From positions 20,388-84,387 of the forward strand of contig CAZSQZ010000015.1 of the NCBI GenBank assembly GCA_964609215.1: a stretch of DNA of 64,000 nt. Reading direction: 5' to 3'. The DNA comes from JABDKJ01 sp964609215. GTDB lineage: Bacteria; Bacteroidota; Bacteroidia; Flavobacteriales_D; JABDKJ01. Below are positions 1 through 7,753 of this stretch, in pieces. Below the pieces are notes generated by a model. That model saw only the letters and a program-made list of their open reading frames with translations. It did no database searches and was not told the origin of the DNA. A program made the position numbers and the translations under genes. Each line of letters starts with the position of its first letter. Within the stretch, counting starts at the first letter, position 1.

Positions 1-603
1 TTTTTTGTAGGCACCTGAGGTATCTGTTCCTTTTCCTCCTCTTCCTGCAAGCAACATTTTTCCGTTATCCTCGCAATTGATTTCGCTATAAGGCCATCTT
101 AAGACTGTGGTTGCAAAAGTTGAGGTAACGAGATGCTGCGCTTCTTGAGAGGTTCCGTCTGCTTGATGTCCTTTCCAATCATCAAAACTTACTTTTTTAA
201 TTTTTGAAGCTTCGGCCAGAACTTGTTCTACCGTGTGAGTTGCTTTAAAATCCTCAGGAACATCTTTTGCAAATCGTGTCATCGCTAGCCATAAAGCATC
301 ACCATCTAATCTAGCATGCCCGACCTTGTGAGACTCATAATGTGCTTTTTGAGTTAACCAGGGTTGTTTTATAGCAACCATTTGTACGGTTCTGTTCTCC
401 GAAATATTTTGGCCAATTGTTGCTTTTAACAGCGGTGCATGTTCGTTTTTACGAGCTATTTTTCGAAGTCTTCTTTGACTTGTGGTTTCGGGTCTGTTAT
501 CTTTAAGTTGAAAGTTAGACTTATCACTTGCCTGCATTTGAAAAACAGAATCTTTAGACGAATAATTAAGGTTTTTTTTCGATTTGATGAGATGTGTGGG
601 CAA
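1..603 (-). CDS. Partial protein with eCIS-payload-like N-terminal leader
   Basis: The reading frame is open from about position 603 to the left edge, so only the first ~200 residues are present. Residues 23-48 contain FQLKDNRPETTSQRRLRKIA. The pattern F-Q-x-x-DNRPE-x-x-x-QR-x-L is a leader I know from the N-termini of many Bacteroidota proteins with DUF4157 or toxin tails, proposed as cargo of extracellular contractile injection systems. The following ~150 residues match no family I recognise. No signal peptide is visible. I place the start at a TTG (601-603), because the lysine-rich stretch before the leader resembles relatives; an ATG at 535-537 is the alternative. No injection-system structural genes lie in this window, so the link to such a machine is inference. 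Confidence 0.6.
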   Translation of the reverse strand, partial: MPTHLIKSKKNLNYSSKDSVFQMQASDKSNFQLKDNRPETTSQRRLRKIARKNEHAPLLKATIGQNISENRTVQMVAIKQPWLTQKAHYESHKVGHARLDGDALWLAMTRFAKDVPEDFKATHTVEQVLAEASKIKKVSFDDWKGHQADGTSQEAQHLVTSTFATTVLRWPYSEINCEDNGKMLLAGRGGKGTDTSGAYKK

Positions 604-869
604 TTTTTAGAACTATAAATTCTATCTAAAATAACGTTAAAACCTTTTAAATCCAAAATCCATTTTTCAAAAAAAGAATGATAATTATAAGAGAAATCAA
701 TAATTTGCACATATATGCGAAAAATGTGTATATTTACTGTGCAAATCAAAACTACCAGTTTTAAAACAAATTGAAGTACCGCCAGAAAAAGGTTATAAAC
801 ATTAAAAAGCATTAGCGGGAATTCGAATATCGTAAATTCAATAAGGGGAATTTACTTATTTGATTCAAG

Positions 870-1014
870 TACAGATAAAGGTGGGGTATAGCTCTTCAAC
901 TTTTGTGTTGAAGAAACTCCAATTGGTTCAGGGAAAATTATTTTGAATAAATAGTCCCTATTATATATTGTTAAAGCCTCCATCTCGACTTCGCTCGATG
1001 ATCGGAGGCTTTTT
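870..1014 (+). ncRNA. Candidate small structured RNA
   Basis: Three hairpins follow one another: a perfect 8-bp stem at 893-914 (TCTTCAAC / GTTGAAGA, 6-nt loop), a stem with AGGGA / TCCCT ends at 930-959, and a terminator-type stem at 976-1009 with a T-run. There is no open frame of note. The block matches no RNA family I recognise (not tRNA, SRP RNA or tmRNA). I found no convincing promoter, so the left boundary is a guess. It could instead be a leader or terminator structure. Confidence 0.3.
973..1014 (+). terminator. Rho-independent terminator
   Basis: The stem GCCTCC (976-981) pairs with GGAGGC (1004-1009) and is followed by five Ts. The loop contains a second short inverted repeat (TCGA / TCGA). 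It reads rightward and ends about 100 bases before the PBP1C gene, so it must serve a transcript starting in the spacer. Confidence 0.65.
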
Positions 1015-1121
1015 CTTTCCATACTTTTTTTAAGAAACCAGCGTTTCTATTCTGTAATTTCCCTCCCCAATCAAATTCGCTAGTTATCACCAAAAAAATT
1101 AAAAAATGGGCGAAAAGGCTA

Positions 1122-3392
1122 TTGTACAGCCTGATCATTTGCACACTTATTTTCGTAGTGTTAAATCTGCTTTTTCCCTTTAAAGTGAATCTTAGTTTCA
1201 GTAAGTCTATCTACGATAAAGATGGAGAACTCATTCATGCCTATTTATCAGATGATGAACAATGGAGAATGTTTATTGAGCTTAATGAAATTACTCCAGA
1301 ATTAAAAAAAGCCATTATAGAGAAAGAAGATAAGTATTTCTATTCACATCCAGGAGTCAATCCCATTGCTATAGTTAGAGCACTCTTTAATAATATAAAA
1401 GAGGGTAGGAGAACGAGTGGAGCATCAACCATTACTATGCAAGTGGCGAGAATGCTTAATAGAAAAGAAAGAACCTATTGGAATAAACTGGTGGAAATGT
1501 TTAATGCCTTGCAGTTAGAATTGAATTATTCAAAGGAGGAAATCCTGCAACTGTATTTAAATAAGGTACCCTATGGTGGAAACATAGAAGGAGTTAAAGC
1601 CGCTTCCATTCTCTATTTTCAAAAACAACCAGATCATCTCAGTTTAGCAGAATGTGTTGCATTATCCGTCATTCCGAATGATCCGGTGCGTTTAAGACCT
1701 GGTAAGAATAATGTGGCTATCGTAGAGAATAGAAATGAGTGGCTCAATTATTATCTGGAAAATGAAATTTTTGACAAGGATGATTTAGAAAGTGCGCTAA
1801 ATGAACCATTTGAATATAAAAGAAATCCAGCTCCAAGATTGGCTCCGCATTTTTCCAGAAGAATGCGAAATGATCCTAGAAACAATATCAGAACACATTT
1901 AGATTTAAAGATGCAAAGCCATTTAGAGCAAATGCTGCTTACCTATAGCAATCGTTTAAAAGTTTTCGATATCAATAATGTTTCCGCAATTGTCATTCAG
2001 AATGATTCTAATAAAGTAGTTTCTTATTTGGGTTCTGCAGATTTTCATGATAATTTGAATGCTGGACAGGTAGATGGTATAAGAGCAATAAGATCTCCTG
2101 GGAGCACCCTAAAACCCTATTTATATGCCCTTGCTTTTGATCAGGGATTTTTAACGCCCCAATCTATTTTAAATGATGTTCCAACCAGTTTTGCGCAATA
2201 TGAACCAGAAAATTATGATGGAGATTATAAAGGCGCGGTAAGCACTCATTTGGCACTGGCTCAATCATTAAATGTACCTGCGGTTAAAACGTTAGATCGT
2301 TTGGGAGAGGAGTATTTCAAGGATAAATTAGTTGCTGCTCAGTTTGATAATATTCAAAGAAATAGAAAGCATTTAGGACTTTCAATGATTTTGGGAGGTT
2401 GTGGAGTAAGTTTAGAGGAGTTGGTAGGAATGTATGCCTCATTTGCCAGAAATGGTATGTATCAAGATTTGAATTATACCGACTATCAAATGAATCAAGA
2501 TAGTGTTCAGCTGATATCATCTTCCGCTTCATTTATGTTAAGTGAGATTTTAATGGACGTAGTTAGACCAGATCTGCCTGGAGAATGGCAAAATACGGTA
2601 GATCTTCCAGCAGTAGCCTGGAAAACAGGAACGTCTTATGGAAGAAAAGATGCATGGAGTGTCGGTTACAATAAAGACTATACCGTGGGAGTTTGGGTAG
2701 GAAATTTTTCTGGAAAAGGAGTTCCAGAATTAAGCGGAGCCCAAATGGCTTCACCTATCTTTTTCGATATCTTTAATTATATAACTAAACATAAAGATAT
2801 TCATTGGCACGTGCCAGATGATAATCTGAACTATAGATCGGTATGTTCAGTTTCTGGGAAAGTGCCCGGAAAATATTGCGCTGATATTACCGATGATTTA
2901 TTTTTACCAGGAGTTTCTCATTATAGTGAATGCACCCATTTACAAGAAATTCTTATCAGTTCAGATTCTACATTGTCTTATTGTTCAAATTGCTTGCCAG
3001 ATGCGGGTTTTATAAGAGCTCTATATCCCAACATTGATCCTGAAATACTGAATTGGAAAAAGAGTAATAAGATAAAATTTAGGTCCGTTCCAACGCATAA
3101 CCCAGATTGTGATAAATTTCATACCGGAACGGCTCCTAAAATTGTTCATCCAGTAGATGGATTAGAATATTTTGTAAGCAAAGGAGATTCAACAGAACTT
3201 ATGCTTCAGGCCCAGTCTTCTAATAATGTTCAAAAGGTTTATTGGTATTTGAATAATCGCTTTGTAGGTTCAGCTAATGCAAATGAAAAGCTCTATGTGT
3301 TTCCGCCAGAAGGAGAACTTAAAATTTCGTGTTCAGATGATAAAGGCAGAAACAGCAATATTGAAATAGATGTCAAAATGGTGAATTTCTAG
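1122..3392 (+). CDS. pbpC: Penicillin-binding protein 1C (bifunctional transglycosylase/transpeptidase)
   Basis: This class A penicillin-binding protein polymerises and cross-links peptidoglycan strands from the periplasmic face of the inner membrane. An N-terminal membrane segment is followed by the GT51 transglycosylase domain with the EDKYFYSHPG motif (catalytic Glu near 69). The transpeptidase domain has STLK (Ser328, Lys331), SLN (382-384) and KTGTS (501-505). The last ~200 residues fit the C-terminal domain of the PBP1C subfamily. The first legal start is TTG 1122, but the frame continues upstream as KKWAKRLL, a natural basic flank for the membrane helix. ATG 1106 is one base out of frame. 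The true N-terminus is therefore uncertain (see findings). The M49 peptidase gene follows after 42 bases and may be co-transcribed. Confidence 0.93.
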   Translation: MYSLIICTLIFVVLNLLFPFKVNLSFSKSIYDKDGELIHAYLSDDEQWRMFIELNEITPELKKAIIEKEDKYFYSHPGVNPIAIVRALFNNIKEGRRTSGASTITMQVARMLNRKERTYWNKLVEMFNALQLELNYSKEEILQLYLNKVPYGGNIEGVKAASILYFQKQPDHLSLAECVALSVIPNDPVRLRPGKNNVAIVENRNEWLNYYLENEIFDKDDLESALNEPFEYKRNPAPRLAPHFSRRMRNDPRNNIRTHLDLKMQSHLEQMLLTYSNRLKVFDINNVSAIVIQNDSNKVVSYLGSADFHDNLNAGQVDGIRAIRSPGSTLKPYLYALAFDQGFLTPQSILNDVPTSFAQYEPENYDGDYKGAVSTHLALAQSLNVPAVKTLDRLGEEYFKDKLVAAQFDNIQRNRKHLGLSMILGGCGVSLEELVGMYASFARNGMYQDLNYTDYQMNQDSVQLISSSASFMLSEILMDVVRPDLPGEWQNTVDLPAVAWKTGTSYGRKDAWSVGYNKDYTVGVWVGNFSGKGVPELSGAQMASPIFFDIFNYITKHKDIHWHVPDDNLNYRSVCSVSGKVPGKYCADITDDLFLPGVSHYSECTHLQEILISSDSTLSYCSNCLPDAGFIRALYPNIDPEILNWKKSNKIKFRSVPTHNPDCDKFHTGTAPKIVHPVDGLEYFVSKGDSTELMLQAQSSNNVQKVYWYLNNRFVGSANANEKLYVFPPEGELKISCSDDKGRNSNIEIDVKMVNF

Positions 3393-3434
3393 TCAGTTAT
3401 GTACAAAATATTAAATTTGAGGCTCAAAAATTAA

Positions 3435-5477
3435 ATGAGCATGACACGAGTTTATTCTTACCTATTAGTATTCGCTTTTTTTCTTTCTGCCTGTTCTGGA
3501 GATAACTCAACTGCATCTGAATCAAAAATTAGGATTGAGGAAAATTCCTCAGAAAATTTCAATTATAAGGTTGAAGAATTTTCGGATGTTAAAATTTTGA
3601 AGTACAAAATTGAAGGATGGGATAAGCTGAGTGATAGACAGCAAAAATTATGTTACTATTTAACCCAGGCAGGATTGGCCGGTAGGGACATTACCTATGA
3701 TCAAAACAATAAGTATAACTTAAGAATTAGAAGAGCATTTGAAAACATTTACCAAAACTATGGTGGAGATAGAGAAGTACCAGAATGGAAAGCTGTAGAA
3801 ACCTATTTAAAAAGAATATGGTTCTCAAATGGAATTCACCATCATTATAGTTATAAGAAATTTACTCCTCGTTTTACCAAGGAATTTTTGATGTCCGCAG
3901 CGGAAGGAACAGGAACGGAAATTTCAGATGAGATTTACAATGTGATTTTCGATAGCAATATTCAAGCTAAAAAAGTGAACAAGTCTGCAGGAGCCGATTT
4001 GGTAGCGGAATCTGCAAATAATTTCTATGAAGGCGTTAATATGAGTGAAGTTAAGGCCTTCTACGGTTCTATGAAATATCCAAATCCAGATAAACCTACA
4101 TCATTAGGATTAAACTCAAAAGTGGTCAAGGAGAATGGTCAGTTGGTAGAAAAGGTTTACAAGATGGGTGGAATGTATTCCGCAGCTATTGAACAAATTG
4201 TGTATTGGTTAGAAAAAGCAAAAGGTGTAGCGGAAAATGAATCACAGGCGAAAGGTTTTGAGTTATTAATTGAATACTACAAAACAGGAGATTTAACTGT
4301 TTGGGATGAGTATAACGTAGAATGGATTAAGGATACGGAAGGCGCAATTGATTATATCAATGGTTTTATAGAAGTCTATGATGATGCATTAGGAAAGAAA
4401 GCAACTTTTGAATCAGTTGTTCAACTAACGGATTTTGATGCTAGTGAGAGAATGGCCGTTTTAGACAAAAACATCCAGTGGTTTGAAGATAATGCACCTA
4501 TTATGGAGCAGCATAAAAAACCAAGTGTTACAGGAGTTTCTTATAAAGTAGTGCAGGTTGCTGGTGAGGCAGGAGCAACATCTCCAAGTTCTCCCATTGG
4601 AATAAACTTACCCAATAGTTCTTGGATTAGAAAAATCGGGTCTAAATCTGTTTCATTAGGTAGTATAATTTCTGCATACGATCAAGCAGCGGGAAGCGGT
4701 ATGCTAGAAGAATTTTGCTACACTCCAGAATTAGTGGAAAGATATAAGAAGCATGGAGCTTTGGCAGGAAAATTACATACTGCATTGCATGAAGTGGTTG
4801 GGCATGCATCTGGACAAGAAGAACCACATGTAAAAGACTACAAGTCTATACTTGGAAATTATGCATCTACAATGGAAGAGGCTAGAGCAGATTTAGTTGC
4901 ACTTTATTATATCACGGATCCAAAAATGTTAGAGTTAGGTTTGGTTGAAACAATGGAGGTAGGAAAAGCAGAGTACGATAGTTTTATAAGGAATGGTCTG
5001 CAAATGCAAATGAGAAGACTGGAGTTGGGTGATGATATTGAAGAAGATCACATGAGAAATAGACAACTTATTGCAAAATGGGTTTACGAAAAAGGAATGG
5101 AAGATAATGTGATAGAAAAGAAAATTAAAGAGGGCAAAACGTATTTCGTGATTAATGACTATGACAAACTTCGAACGCTTTTTGGTGAATTATTGATGGA
5201 AATGCAAAGGGTAAAATCGCAGGGAGATCTCGAGGCTTGTAAAAATCTTGTTGAAAACTATGGCGTAAAGGTTGAACAAAACTTGCATGCAGAAGTACTT
5301 GAAAGAGTGGCACCATTAGCATCTGCTCCCTACAGTGGTTTTTTGAATCCTGTTTTGAATGGTGAGCTAGATAGTAATGGTAACGTATCGGATGTTCGCA
5401 TAGAATATATGAATGACTTTGCAGAGCAGATGTTATTCTACTCTAAGAATTATTCATTTTTACCGGATGTGAACTAA
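3435..5477 (+). CDS. Lipoprotein dipeptidyl-peptidase III-like metallopeptidase (family M49)
   Basis: M49 enzymes are zinc exopeptidases that remove dipeptides from the N-termini of short peptides. The family signature is present: HEVVGH at 452-457 (zinc ligands and catalytic Glu) and EEARAD at 481-486, the counterpart of EECRAD, with Ala replacing the usual Cys. A lipoprotein signal peptide ends in LSAC about 20 residues in, so the enzyme should be tethered to the envelope rather than cytosolic like the eukaryotic DPP III. Two close ATGs (3435 and 3441) are possible starts. The length of about 680 residues is normal for the family. It probably feeds peptide catabolism in the periplasm. Confidence 0.9.
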   Translation: MSMTRVYSYLLVFAFFLSACSGDNSTASESKIRIEENSSENFNYKVEEFSDVKILKYKIEGWDKLSDRQQKLCYYLTQAGLAGRDITYDQNNKYNLRIRRAFENIYQNYGGDREVPEWKAVETYLKRIWFSNGIHHHYSYKKFTPRFTKEFLMSAAEGTGTEISDEIYNVIFDSNIQAKKVNKSAGADLVAESANNFYEGVNMSEVKAFYGSMKYPNPDKPTSLGLNSKVVKENGQLVEKVYKMGGMYSAAIEQIVYWLEKAKGVAENESQAKGFELLIEYYKTGDLTVWDEYNVEWIKDTEGAIDYINGFIEVYDDALGKKATFESVVQLTDFDASERMAVLDKNIQWFEDNAPIMEQHKKPSVTGVSYKVVQVAGEAGATSPSSPIGINLPNSSWIRKIGSKSVSLGSIISAYDQAAGSGMLEEFCYTPELVERYKKHGALAGKLHTALHEVVGHASGQEEPHVKDYKSILGNYASTMEEARADLVALYYITDPKMLELGLVETMEVGKAEYDSFIRNGLQMQMRRLELGDDIEEDHMRNRQLIAKWVYEKGMEDNVIEKKIKEGKTYFVINDYDKLRTLFGELLMEMQRVKSQGDLEACKNLVENYGVKVEQNLHAEVLERVAPLASAPYSGFLNPVLNGELDSNGNVSDVRIEYMNDFAEQMLFYSKNYSFLPDVN

Positions 5478-5601
5478 AACCATTCATCGAATGTTAATAA
5501 TTATGATAAACTTATATTAAATGATGTCGTTTATATAAATGTTTTTAATATATTAGTAACAGATTTAAAAGGTTAATTCCTTTAAAATTGGTTTAAGTAT
5601 T

Positions 5602-5682
5602 TCCCGGAGGGTTAGAAGGAGGTTTTTTTGGTATTGAAGCATAGAATAGTTTTTACTCCTTCTCCTCTTCTGGGATTTTTTA
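5602..5682 (+). terminator. Long-stem terminator before the DUF547 gene
   Basis: The arm at 5602-5621 pairs over about 20 positions, with a few wobbles and mismatches, with 5656-5675, and is followed by TTTTTTA. It probably ends the M49 peptidase transcript. The 5' arm contains GGAGG just before TTG 5628, which mimics a Shine-Dalgarno site but is better explained as part of this hairpin. Confidence 0.6.
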
Positions 5683-5708
5683 TTTCCCTATATTTCCGAA
5701 AATTTTCA

Positions 5709-6449
5709 ATGAAGAAACTACTTCTCTTCCTGTTAATATTCGAATGCTTTTCCTGCAATAGATCCATTGTTCAAGAAATAAGTCCGACAAGTGCGAAACC
5801 TATTAAACATAGCGTTTTGTCTAATGTTTTGGAGAAATATGTGGACAAAGATGGAAATGTAGATTACAAAAATATAGCAAAAGACGATCAGTTTTTTGAA
5901 TACTTAGAAACCCTAAAAAAGACTCATCCAGACTCTAGTTGGACACAAGATGAAAGAATGGCTTATTGGATAAATGCTTACAATGCATTCACAATAAAGC
6001 TGATTATAGACCACTATCCAGTTAAGAGTATTAAGGACATTCCTAATAGATGGGCTAACAAATTTATTAGTATAGAAGGCAAAAAATATAGTCTCGAAGA
6101 GATTGAACATCAGATTTTAAGAAAACTATATAAAGAGCCCAGAATTCATTTTGCGATTAATTGCGCTTCTTACTCTTGTCCTAAATTACTGAATAAATCT
6201 TTTGAGGCAGAATCTCTTGATAAACAGTTAGATAGTGTAGCTAGAGACTTTGTCAATGATAAAAGAAGAAACATTATTAGTGCTGACCGTGCTCAGGTTT
6301 CGCAAATTTTTAAATGGTTCAAAGAAGATTTTACAAGTACAAGTTCTCTTAAAGAATATATTCAAAAATATTCTGAGGTAACTATGGACCAGGCAACAAA
6401 AATTGAATATTTGGAGTATAAATGGGAGTTAAATGAATTTTCTCCTTAA
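5709..6449 (+). CDS. DUF547-domain lipoprotein
   Basis: A protein of the DUF547 family, common in Bacteroidota and of unknown biochemical role. The family core is visible as WINAYNAFTI and, later, FAINCASYSCPKL. I chose ATG 5709 because it gives a textbook export signal (MKKLLLFLLIF followed by a Cys in CFSC), consistent with a lipoprotein. A longer frame from TTG 5628 would place a terminator hairpin inside the gene. The next gene begins 15 bases downstream, so co-transcription with the two small glycosyltransferases is likely. Confidence 0.85.
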   Translation: MKKLLLFLLIFECFSCNRSIVQEISPTSAKPIKHSVLSNVLEKYVDKDGNVDYKNIAKDDQFFEYLETLKKTHPDSSWTQDERMAYWINAYNAFTIKLIIDHYPVKSIKDIPNRWANKFISIEGKKYSLEEIEHQILRKLYKEPRIHFAINCASYSCPKLLNKSFEAESLDKQLDSVARDFVNDKRRNIISADRAQVSQIFKWFKEDFTSTSSLKEYIQKYSEVTMDQATKIEYLEYKWELNEFSP

Positions 6450-6464
6450 TAAACGCTTTAAATT

Positions 6465-7067
6465 ATGAATTCGAATCTACTCATCATATTCGCCAAAAAG
6501 CCCGAGCTAGGAACAGTTAAAACAAGACTTGCAAAGAGTATTGGTGATGAGAATGCGTTAAAAGTTTATCTGAAACTTTTAGAACACACGCATAGAGTAG
6601 CGGACAAGGTAAATGCAAGCAAGAAAGTATATTTCAATAAAATTTCTCAAATAGACTTACTGGATTACTATAAATTTCAGAAAGAAGTTCAAGTTGGTGA
6701 GGACCTTGGAGAGAAAATGAGGAATGCATTTCTTGAAAATTTCGAATTTGAAAAAATCGTTTTAATTGGTAGCGATTGCTATGATATTAATGAGGATATT
6801 ATTGAAGATGCGTTTCTTGCATTAGAAGATAATGACTGTGTCATAGGACCTGCCAAGGATGGCGGTTACTACTTAATTGGATCAAGAGGAGAACGCTTAT
6901 TACCAGTGTTTAGAGATAAAGAGTGGAGTACTGAGAATGTGCTTTTAGACACTATTTTAGATTTAAAGAAACACGAGTTAAGTTACTGTTTATTGGATGA
7001 ACTTAGCGATGTTGACGTTGAAGCAGACCTCCCCGAAAAATGGGCAAAGTCTATGCTTCAGAAATGA
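6465..7067 (+). CDS. TIGR04282/DUF2064-type glycosyltransferase
   Basis: A small GT-A-fold protein of the family annotated as TIGR04282 arsenosugar biosynthesis glycosyltransferase (DUF2064). The N-terminus has FAKKPELGTVKTRLAK, a nucleotide-sugar-binding loop like that of CofC/MobA-type transferases, and IGSDCYDI and GPAKDGGYYLIG follow. Its stop codon overlaps the ATG of the next gene (ATGA), so the two are translationally coupled. The arsenosugar name comes from gene neighbourhoods elsewhere; no arsenic genes are seen here, so the acceptor is unknown. Confidence 0.85.
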   Translation: MNSNLLIIFAKKPELGTVKTRLAKSIGDENALKVYLKLLEHTHRVADKVNASKKVYFNKISQIDLLDYYKFQKEVQVGEDLGEKMRNAFLENFEFEKIVLIGSDCYDINEDIIEDAFLALEDNDCVIGPAKDGGYYLIGSRGERLLPVFRDKEWSTENVLLDTILDLKKHELSYCLLDELSDVDVEADLPEKWAKSMLQK

Positions 7068-7753
7068 CAAGGATAAGTATTATCATTCCAGTATATAATG
7101 AAGGAGAATATATTTCCAAACTCCTAAATCACATTTCTTGCAAACGCAGTGGTCAAGTAGAAATGGAAGTAATTGTTGTGGATTACAATCATTCAACACC
7201 ATTAAATAATCCTGAAATTATTTACATCAATTCTCCTTTGAAAGGAAGATCAGAACAAATGAATTTTGGAGCTGCTAATGCAAAAGGGGAGATTTTATAC
7301 TTTCTACATGCAGACTCTTATCCACCCCAAAACTTTGACCAGCTTATTGCTTTGGAAATAGATAATAACAAGGACTTTGGTTGCTTCAAAATGCAATTTG
7401 ACAATGAGCACTTTTTTCTGAAATTCTTTGCATGGTTTACCAGATTTAAATCAAATTGGTGTAGGGGAGGAGATCAATCTTTATTTGTTAGAAAAGAAAT
7501 CTTTGATAGAATTAACGGTTTCGATACTTCGCTGATTTTAATGGAAGATTTGGAAATAATAAAACGTTTAAAGAAAAGTGCTGAATTTACCGTTATAACA
7601 AAAGAGCCCATCATTACATCATCGCGAAAGTATGAAGCAAATGGAGTTTGTAAACTTCAGTTATTATTTGGTTTTATTCATTTGCAGTATCGTATGGGCT
7701 TTTCCCAACGGAGTATGATGCGTTTTTACAATAGATTTATTACCACACATTAA
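7064..7753 (+). CDS. TIGR04283-type family 2 glycosyltransferase
   Basis: A GT2 glycosyltransferase of the TIGR04283 group that usually travels with the preceding TIGR04282 gene. It begins ISIIIPVYNEGEYI and has a metal-binding-type HADS sequence followed by a conserved GGDQSLF stretch. The start is ATG 7064, overlapping the previous stop by four bases; the longer frame from 7040 has no support. The last four bases overlap the convergent M23 peptidase gene. Sugar donor and acceptor cannot be read from the sequence. Confidence 0.85.
   Translation: MTRISIIIPVYNEGEYISKLLNHISCKRSGQVEMEVIVVDYNHSTPLNNPEIIYINSPLKGRSEQMNFGAANAKGEILYFLHADSYPPQNFDQLIALEIDNNKDFGCFKMQFDNEHFFLKFFAWFTRFKSNWCRGGDQSLFVRKEIFDRINGFDTSLILMEDLEIIKRLKKSAEFTVITKEPIITSSRKYEANGVCKLQLLFGFIHLQYRMGFSQRSMMRFYNRFITTH

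Larger units (their letters stand above)
604..1121. other. Gene-free stretch with hairpins
   Basis: A 518-base spacer lies between the leftward partial gene and the rightward penicillin-binding protein gene. Its left half is very A+T-rich and shows nothing clear. The right half carries three successive hairpins ending in a T-run (see the RNA candidate and terminator entries). A 118-codon frame at 456-812 on the minus strand overlaps the partial gene in another frame and looks like noise. Confidence 0.6.

Noticed and set aside
456..812. 118-codon minus-strand frame
   Set aside because: It overlaps the partial payload-like gene in another frame, is low-complexity Phe/Ile/Leu/Lys-rich as expected from A+T-rich DNA, and has no domain.
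880..960. tRNA-like start GGGGTATAGCTC
   Set aside because: No cloverleaf, anticodon stem or T-arm (GTTC with matching stem) can be formed.
5618..5630. Apparent Shine-Dalgarno GGAGG before TTG 5628
   Set aside because: The GGAGG is the 5' arm of a terminator-like hairpin, and ATG 5709 gives a proper lipoprotein signal; this phylum seldom uses such sites.
6465..7753. Arsenosugar biosynthesis pair
   Set aside because: The family names suggest it, but no arsenic methylation or radical SAM arsenosugar genes are nearby, so I do not claim the pathway.
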